From Lachnotalea sp. AF33-28 (GTDB taxonomy: Bacteria; Bacillota; Clostridia; Lachnospirales; Lachnospiraceae), in the NCBI RefSeq assembly GCF_003477885.1, contig NZ_QUEE01000007.1, positions 124,001 to 188,000 of the forward strand: a stretch of DNA of 64,000 nucleotides. The letters run 5' to 3'. Positions 58,697 to 64,000 of this stretch are shown here, one piece after another. Position 1 is the first letter of the stretch. Each line of letters begins with the position of its first letter. The notes under the pieces were generated by a model, which did no database searches, was not told the origin of the DNA, and saw nothing but the letters and a program-made list of their open reading frames with translations. The position numbers were made by a program, and so were the translations under genes.

Positions 58697-59584
58697 ATGA
58701 GTATCGGTGAACAGATGAAGCAGAGGGCTGCGGAAATAGAGGAGAAAATCAAAGGTTATCTGCCAAAGGAGCAGGGCCATCAAAGAACCATATTTGAGGC
58801 CATGAACTACAGCGTATTAAATGGCGGCAAACGCTTAAGGCCGATGATTATGGAGGGGACCTACCGTTTATTCGGCGGCAGCGGGGAAGAGATCTATCCC
58901 TTTATGGCGGCGATTGAAATGATTCATTCGTCCTCCCTGGTCCATGACGATCTGCCTGCCATGGACAATGACGAATACCGCCGCGGCAGAAAGACCACCT
59001 GGACGGTGTACGGTGAGGATATGGGCATACTGGCCGGGGACGCGCTGATGATTTATGCCTTTGAGACCGCGGCAAAAGCCTTCGGGGTAACTAAACATCC
59101 CATGCGGGTGGGCACAGCGGTCAGGATACTGGCCAACAAGACCGGCATATATGGCATGATCGGCGGCCAGACCGTGGATGTGGAGCTGACCGGAAAGCCG
59201 ATCGTGAGGGATAAGCTGGATTTCATCTACCGGCTGAAGACGGGCGCGCTGCTGGAGGCGGCCATGATGATCGGAGCAGTGCTTGCCGGGGCGGGTGAAG
59301 AGGAGCTTAAGACGGCGGAGCAGATTGCAGCGGATGTGGGGATGGCCTTCCAGATACAGGACGATATATTGGATATGACCGGGGACGCGGATGTGATCGG
59401 CAAGCCGGTGATGAGCGACGAAAAGAACCAGAAAACGACCTATCCGGTACTGGTGGGATTGGAAGAGTCGAAGGCGCTGGTTAAGAGCTATACGGATCAC
59501 GCAGTGGAACTTCTCCATACGCTTTCCGGGGAAAACAGGTTCCTTGAGAACCTTTTCATCACGTTGATTACAAGGGAAAGTTAG
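58697..59584 (+). CDS. ispA: Polyprenyl synthase, farnesyl diphosphate synthase type
   Basis: A 295-residue trans-isoprenyl diphosphate synthase. The first aspartate-rich motif is DDLPAMDND (about residues 83-91) and the second is DDILDMTGD (about 221-229); GGKRLRP binds the allylic pyrophosphate. Firmicutes IspA in this position make C15 farnesyl diphosphate for undecaprenol and other lipids. I start at ATG 58697 (MSIGEQ) behind a weak GGGA; TTG 58685 is an alternative. Confidence 0.92.
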   Translation: MSIGEQMKQRAAEIEEKIKGYLPKEQGHQRTIFEAMNYSVLNGGKRLRPMIMEGTYRLFGGSGEEIYPFMAAIEMIHSSSLVHDDLPAMDNDEYRRGRKTTWTVYGEDMGILAGDALMIYAFETAAKAFGVTKHPMRVGTAVRILANKTGIYGMIGGQTVDVELTGKPIVRDKLDFIYRLKTGALLEAAMMIGAVLAGAGEEELKTAEQIAADVGMAFQIQDDILDMTGDADVIGKPVMSDEKNQKTTYPVLVGLEESKALVKSYTDHAVELLHTLSGENRFLENLFITLITRES

Positions 59585-59647
59585 TGTGCCGGCCGGATGA
59601 TGTTCAGCACACTATAATGTGCGGGAGCGCGCAGACAAGGAGCTGCT

Positions 59648-61537
59648 ATGATTCTTGAAAATATAAATCAGCCGTCCGATATAAAAAAGGTGGATCCTGC
59701 GGACTACGGCTGTCTGGCAGAAGAGATCCGCCGTTTCCTGATCGACAAGATCAGCATGACCGGAGGGCATCTGGCCTCCAATCTGGGGGTGGTAGAGCTG
59801 ACGATGGCTCTCCATCTGGTGTTTGATCTGCCGGAGGATAAAATTGTCTGGGATGTGGGGCATCAGTCCTATACCCATAAACTGCTTACCGGAAGGAAGG
59901 AAGGCTTTGAGGAACTTCGCCAGTACGGCGGTTTAAGCGGCTTTCCAAAGCGGAAGGAGAGCAGCTGCGATGCCTTTGATACGGGCCACAGCTCCACATC
60001 CATATCAGCCGGACTGGGGCTTGCCAAAGCCAGAGATCTGCGCGGTGAGCATTACAGCGTGATTTCGGTGATCGGCGACGGTGCCCTGACGGGCGGTATG
60101 GCCTTTGAGGCGTTAAACAATGCCGAGAAACTAAAGAGCAATTTTATCATTGTGCTCAACGATAACCAGATGTCCATATCGGAGAATATCGGCGGTGTTT
60201 CCAGATATTTAAGCAAGGTGAGGACGGACAGCGGCTATAATGAATTTAAGGAAAATCTCGCCGAGGTGCTGACAAAGATTCCCGGTATCGGGGAAAAGCT
60301 GGTCACGCAGCTGGTCAGAACCAAGAGCAGCATCAAGCAGCTGTTCATTCCGGGTATGTTGTTTGAAAACTTCGGCGTGACCTATCTGGGACCGGTGGAC
60401 GGACATAATATAAAGGACATGATGCGGATCCTGCAGGAGGCCAGGCGCTTAAACCGCGCGGTTTTAGTCCATGTGGTGACGAAAAAAGGCATGGGCTATA
60501 AGCCTGCTGAGATGCAGCCTTCCAAATTCCACGGCGTGGAGCCCTTTGACATAAAAACAGGCAAATGCAAAGCGGCCAAAACAGCGGCAACCTATACCGA
60601 CATCTTTTCTGTTGCCATGTGCAAGCTGGCCGAGAGACACGAGAATCTGGTGGCGATCTCTGCTGCCATGCCGGACGGCACCGGCTTAAAAAAGTTCAGC
60701 GTTAAATTCCCGAACCGGTTTTTTGATGTGGGCATAGCGGAAGAACATGCGGTGACCTTTGCGGCCGGCCTGGCGGCGGGGGGGATGCATCCTGTGGTGG
60801 CGGTGTATTCATCGTTTCTGCAGCGGGCGTATGATCAGATCCTGCACGATGTCTGTATACAGAATCTGCCGGTGATTTTTGCGGTGGACAGAGCCGGGCT
60901 CGTGGGCAGCGATGGGGAGACCCATCAGGGGATTTTTGATTTGTCCTATCTGTCGGGCATCCCCAATATGAGCATTTTCGCTCCGAAGAATAAGTATGAG
61001 CTGGTGGATATCCTTGAATTTGCCATGAAGTTTGACCACCCGCTGGCCATACGGTATCCCAGAGGAACGGCATACAGCGGGCTGAAGGAAATCCGCACGC
61101 CGATCGCATACGGAAAGAGCGAGGTGATCGCAAGAAACGGCGGGATCGTCCTACTGGCGGTGGGAAGCATGGTGAAGACCGCTATGGAAGTGAAGGAGAT
61201 GCTGGAAGCGGAGGGAAGGGATGTTTCCGTCATCAATGTGCGTTTTGTGAAACCCATCGATACAGAGATCCTGGACAGCCTGGCAGAGGATCACAGACTG
61301 TTGGTTACGATGGAGGAAAATGTGGCCAGCGGCGGATACGGTGAACAGGTATGCAGCTATGTGCTGGACCGGGGGTATCCGGTCCGGGTGCTGCCTATAT
61401 CTCTGCCGGATACCTATGTGGAGCACGGTAACGTGGAGATACTGAAGAAAGAGGCGGGCATCGATGCCGCAAGCATTGCGGAGCGGATCCGCCGGCATGC
61501 CGGATCCGATACGGCATCGGCAGCTGCGGGGAAATGA
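59648..61537 (+). CDS. dxs: 1-deoxy-D-xylulose-5-phosphate synthase
   Basis: A 629-residue thiamine-diphosphate enzyme, first step of the MEP isoprenoid pathway, joining pyruvate and glyceraldehyde 3-phosphate. Motifs: MTGGHLASNLGVVELTMALH, DVGHQSYTHKLLTGR, the ThDP-binding GDG..N signature VIGDGALTGGMAFEALNNAE..LNDNQ, and RAGLVGSDGETHQGIFDLSYL in the pyrimidine domain, then the C-terminal transketolase domain. Its start ATG 59648 is preceded by AAGGAG. A GCACA/TGTGC hairpin lies in the 63-base gap to ispA. Confidence 0.96.
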   Translation: MILENINQPSDIKKVDPADYGCLAEEIRRFLIDKISMTGGHLASNLGVVELTMALHLVFDLPEDKIVWDVGHQSYTHKLLTGRKEGFEELRQYGGLSGFPKRKESSCDAFDTGHSSTSISAGLGLAKARDLRGEHYSVISVIGDGALTGGMAFEALNNAEKLKSNFIIVLNDNQMSISENIGGVSRYLSKVRTDSGYNEFKENLAEVLTKIPGIGEKLVTQLVRTKSSIKQLFIPGMLFENFGVTYLGPVDGHNIKDMMRILQEARRLNRAVLVHVVTKKGMGYKPAEMQPSKFHGVEPFDIKTGKCKAAKTAATYTDIFSVAMCKLAERHENLVAISAAMPDGTGLKKFSVKFPNRFFDVGIAEEHAVTFAAGLAAGGMHPVVAVYSSFLQRAYDQILHDVCIQNLPVIFAVDRAGLVGSDGETHQGIFDLSYLSGIPNMSIFAPKNKYELVDILEFAMKFDHPLAIRYPRGTAYSGLKEIRTPIAYGKSEVIARNGGIVLLAVGSMVKTAMEVKEMLEAEGRDVSVINVRFVKPIDTEILDSLAEDHRLLVTMEENVASGGYGEQVCSYVLDRGYPVRVLPISLPDTYVEHGNVEILKKEAGIDAASIAERIRRHAGSDTASAAAGK

Positions 61538-61544
61538 GGAAACG

Positions 61545-62351
61545 ATGAAAGAACGACTGGATGTGCTTATGGTGCAGAAACAGCTGGCGGAGTCCAGAGA
61601 GAAAGCCAAGGCGATGATCATGGCCGGATGCGTCTATGTGGACGGTCAGAAAGAAGATAAGGCGGGCACCTCCTTTGAGGAGACGGCAGCCATAGAGGTG
61701 CGCGGACACACGCTGAAATACGTGAGCAGAGGCGGGCTGAAGCTGGAGAAAGCGGTGGATCGCTTCGGCATAACGCTGGAAGGAAAGACCTGTATGGATG
61801 TGGGGGCTTCCACAGGCGGATTTACGGACTGTATGCTCCAGAACGGGGCGGTGAAGGTATATGCTGTCGATGTGGGCAGAGGCCAGCTGACCTGGAAACT
61901 GCGGCAGGATGAGCGGGTGGTCTGCATGGAAAAGACCAATATCCGTTATGTGACCCCGCAGGATGTGAACTGTCCGATCGATTTCGCCTCCATTGATGTT
62001 TCCTTTATCTCCCTTTCCAAAGTGCTGGGCCCTGTAAAGGCGCTGCTGAAACCGGAAGGGGAGGTGGTGTGCCTGATCAAGCCGCAGTTTGAGGCGGGCC
62101 GTGAAAAGGTCGGCAAGAAGGGCGTGGTGAGGGATAAGGCGGTTCATCTGGAAGTGATCCGGGCGGTGATCGGATACGCCTGTTCCATCGGCTATTCCGT
62201 TAAAAACCTGGAGTTTTCCCCGATCAAGGGGCCGGAAGGCAATATTGAATATTTGCTGTACCTGAATAATAAGGAAGAAGACCCGTGTGTGCAGCCGCCG
62301 GTGGCTCCGGATGAAATCGTGGAGCTGGCCCATGCCGCGCTGCAGGGATGA
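61545..62351 (+). CDS. TlyA-family rRNA methyltransferase/hemolysin-like protein
   Basis: A 268-residue protein with an N-terminal S4 RNA-binding domain (KERLDVLMVQKQLAESREKAKAMIMAGCVYVDG) and an FtsJ-like methyltransferase domain (TCMDVGASTGGFTDCMLQNGA motif I; KPQFEAGREKVGKKGVVRD). The Mycobacterium homologue TlyA 2'-O-methylates rRNA and confers capreomycin sensitivity; the Bacillus gene yqxC sits in the same place between dxs and nadK (ppnK). Start ATG 61545, seven bases after dxs. Confidence 0.92.
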   Translation: MKERLDVLMVQKQLAESREKAKAMIMAGCVYVDGQKEDKAGTSFEETAAIEVRGHTLKYVSRGGLKLEKAVDRFGITLEGKTCMDVGASTGGFTDCMLQNGAVKVYAVDVGRGQLTWKLRQDERVVCMEKTNIRYVTPQDVNCPIDFASIDVSFISLSKVLGPVKALLKPEGEVVCLIKPQFEAGREKVGKKGVVRDKAVHLEVIRAVIGYACSIGYSVKNLEFSPIKGPEGNIEYLLYLNNKEEDPCVQPPVAPDEIVELAHAALQG

Positions 62352-62364
62352 GGAATGCCCGCAG

Positions 62365-63177
62365 ATGAAATACTTTTATATAATAACGAACAGAGGAAAA
62401 GATCCGGAGCTGAAGGTGACCGATGAGATTTCGGCATATCTGCGCACTCATGGCTGCCGGGTACAGACGGACGGGGAAATACAGACAAATACGGAATGCA
62501 TAGTGGTGCTGGGTGGGGACGGGACGATGATACGGGCGGCCAGGGATTACGGCAAGCTGTCCATACCGATGATCGGCATCAATCTGGGGACGCTGGGATA
62601 TCTGGCCGGTACGGACAGGGACGGCGTGCGCCCCACGCTGGATAAGCTGATGGCGGACCAGTACCTTCTGGACGATCGGATGATGTTAAAGGGCAAAGTA
62701 TTCAAAAGCGGCGTATTCGCCGGCGAAGAGCTGGCTCTAAACGATATCGTGATCGCCCGGGGAGGTTCCATCAAGGTGATTCAGTTCAAGATCTATGTAA
62801 ACGGCGAGTATTTAAACCAGTATACGGCGGACGGAATCATTGTGGCCACGCCCACCGGTTCCACCGCTTATAATCTGTCCGCGGGCGGACCCATTGTGGA
62901 GCCGAACGCGGATATTGTGCTGATCACGCCGATCTCTCCCCATACGCTGAATAACCGGAGCATTGTGCTGTCGGCAAAAAACCATATTTCCGTGGAAATC
63001 GTGGTACCGGAGGGGAAAGAGGCGGCGGAGTGTTTTGCGGCTTTTGACGGAGGCGAGGAAGTGCCGCTAAATCCGAAGGATGTGATTGAAATCGACCGGT
63101 CCGATTACCGGACACGGATCTGTAAACTGAGCAGAGTCAGTTTCCTGGAAACCCTTAGAAATAAAATGTCGGAATAG
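62365..63177 (+). CDS. nadK: NAD kinase
   Basis: A 270-residue ATP- or polyphosphate-dependent NAD kinase that supplies NADP. The diagnostic GGDGT motif is in IVVLGGDGTMIRAA (about residues 48-61), followed by PTGSTAYNLSAGGPIVEPNADIVLITPISPHTLNNRSIV. The start is ATG 62365 (MKYFYIITNRGKDP), 14 bases after tlyA; an earlier frame lies inside that gene. Confidence 0.94.
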   Translation: MKYFYIITNRGKDPELKVTDEISAYLRTHGCRVQTDGEIQTNTECIVVLGGDGTMIRAARDYGKLSIPMIGINLGTLGYLAGTDRDGVRPTLDKLMADQYLLDDRMMLKGKVFKSGVFAGEELALNDIVIARGGSIKVIQFKIYVNGEYLNQYTADGIIVATPTGSTAYNLSAGGPIVEPNADIVLITPISPHTLNNRSIVLSAKNHISVEIVVPEGKEAAECFAAFDGGEEVPLNPKDVIEIDRSDYRTRICKLSRVSFLETLRNKMSE

Positions 63178-63195
63178 CGCGCTAGGAGGAGTAGA

Positions 63196-63648
63196 ATGAA
63201 AATCGAACGGCACAGCAAAATTGTGGAATTGATTGGGAAATACGAGATTGAGACCCAGGAGGAACTGGCCGACAGGCTCAACGAGGCAGGGTTTAACGTG
63301 ACGCAGGCCACGGTATCCAGGGATATACGGGAGCTGAAGCTATCCAAAATTCCGGGGGAGAACGGCCGGCAGAAATACAGTGTCTTAAAAAAGATCGGCG
63401 ACATCCCGGGTGAGAAGTATGTCCGCATCTTAAAGGACGGATTTGCGAACATGGATATGGCGCAGAACATACTGGTGATTAAAACGGTTTCTGGAATGGC
63501 TATGGCGGTGGCCGCCGCGCTGGACGCGCTGCATTTCGATGAGATAGTCGGATGTATTGCCGGTGATGATACGATCATGTGTGCGGTCCGGACTGTGGAT
63601 GACACAATACTTCTGATGGATAAGATCAGGAAACTTGTGACAAAGTAA
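63196..63648 (+). CDS. argR: Arginine repressor ArgR/AhrC
   Basis: A 150-residue hexameric regulator of arginine metabolism. The N-terminal winged helix covers KIVELIGKYEIETQEELADRLNEAGFNVTQATVSRDIRELKL. The C-terminal arginine-binding domain has the conserved GTIAGDDTI-like block, here GCIAGDDTIMCAVRT. The start follows AGGAGGAG. In Firmicutes argR is directly followed by recN, as here. Confidence 0.95.
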   Translation: MKIERHSKIVELIGKYEIETQEELADRLNEAGFNVTQATVSRDIRELKLSKIPGENGRQKYSVLKKIGDIPGEKYVRILKDGFANMDMAQNILVIKTVSGMAMAVAAALDALHFDEIVGCIAGDDTIMCAVRTVDDTILLMDKIRKLVTK

Positions 63649-63665
63649 GGAGTGGGGGTGAGTGT

Positions 63666-64000
63666 TTGCTTACGAATCTGCACGTAAAAAATTTTGCTCT
63701 GATTGATGAGATCGATGTGGCCTTTGAGCCGGGACTCAACATACTGACCGGTGAGACCGGCGCGGGAAAATCCATCATTATCGATTCGGTCAATATCGCC
63801 CTGGGGGGCAAAGTCCCCGCGGGGATTATCCGCCGCGGCGCTGAATATGCTTATATTGAACTGATATTTACCGTGGAGGATAAGGATAAGCTTATGGCTC
63901 TTAAGGCCATGGATATCATTCCGGAGGATAACATGCTGATACTGACCAAAAAGATCATGAATGGCCGCAGCATCAGCAAAATTAACGATGAGACCGTCAC
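63666..64000 (+). CDS. recN: DNA repair protein RecN, N-terminal part (continues beyond window)
   Basis: The first 111 codons of RecN, an SMC-like ATPase of double-strand break repair. It starts at TTG 63666 behind a GGAGTGGGGGTG region: LTNLHVKNFALIDEIDVAF, then the Walker A ILTGETGAGKSIIIDSV, and the typical ALGGKVPAGIIRRGAEYAYIELIF. The window ends in mid-gene with no stop. Confidence 0.93.
   Translation, partial: MLTNLHVKNFALIDEIDVAFEPGLNILTGETGAGKSIIIDSVNIALGGKVPAGIIRRGAEYAYIELIFTVEDKDKLMALKAMDIIPEDNMLILTKKIMNGRSISKINDETV

Noticed and set aside
1..64000. CRISPR array, tRNA, rRNA or prophage genes
   Set aside because: No regularly spaced repeats, no cloverleaf or rRNA-like sequence and no phage structural genes were recognised.

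Overview
The window looks like a chromosomal segment of an anaerobic, spore-forming Clostridia, most likely a Lachnospiraceae. The evidence is a complete spoIIIA operon, Firmicutes-type gene orders (mtaB..ireB-ruvX-DUF1292-fur-rnj; era-recO-glyS; nusB-xseAB-ispA-dxs-tlyA-nadK-argR-recN), many AGGAGG ribosome binding sites, and a lplABC/yesLMN-type carbohydrate ABC locus. Family and species are inferred from gene content only.

Layout. (1) 1-10.4 kb, housekeeping: the thiI 3' end, an HPr-like protein without the PTS histidine, mtaB, ireB-ruvX-DUF1292-fur, ribonuclease J, an MltG-like fragment protein, a trmR-trhP-like tRNA wobble modification pair, and a membrane protein and a lipoprotein of unknown role. 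(2) 10.4-14.6 kb: an AraC regulator divergent from a GH2 beta-galactosidase. (3) 14.7-22.6 kb: a YdcF-type protein, an M16C metalloprotease, era, recO, a lipoprotein and glyS. (4) 22.6-47.3 kb, accessory: a broken Rpn-family nuclease gene, then a decayed sugar-ABC module (solute-binding protein stub, intact permease, internally deleted permease, truncated esterase), a Nif3-like gene, a YesM/YesN two-component system, YesL, an intact solute-binding protein with two permeases, and a run of hydrolases (type-B carboxylesterase, serine hydrolase, two alpha/beta esterases, a GDSL-alpha/beta fusion). Among the hydrolases lie a P-loop kinase, a sucrose-phosphorylase-family enzyme and a MATE exporter. 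A second Rpn fragment closes the region. (5) 47.3-52.5 kb: spoIIIAA-AH. (6) 52.5-64 kb: solitary carB on the minus strand, asp23, then nusB to the 5' end of recN.

The main lead is region 4. At least five esterase-type domains are co-oriented with an oligosaccharide importer, a sucrose-phosphorylase-like enzyme, an adjacent kinase and an efflux pump. I propose, as inference, a pathway for acylated sugars such as sucrose esters: import, intracellular deacylation, phosphorolysis, and export of released acids. Two 103-bp direct repeats from the Rpn fragments bracket the locus.

Two intergenic repeat families were also found. One is an 82-bp hairpin-rich element in two inverted copies 56 kb apart (80/82 identical). 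The other is a ~45-bp double-hairpin element in five copies, three of them just upstream of ribosome binding sites. I recognised no tRNA, rRNA, CRISPR array, known riboswitch, complete insertion sequence or prophage.
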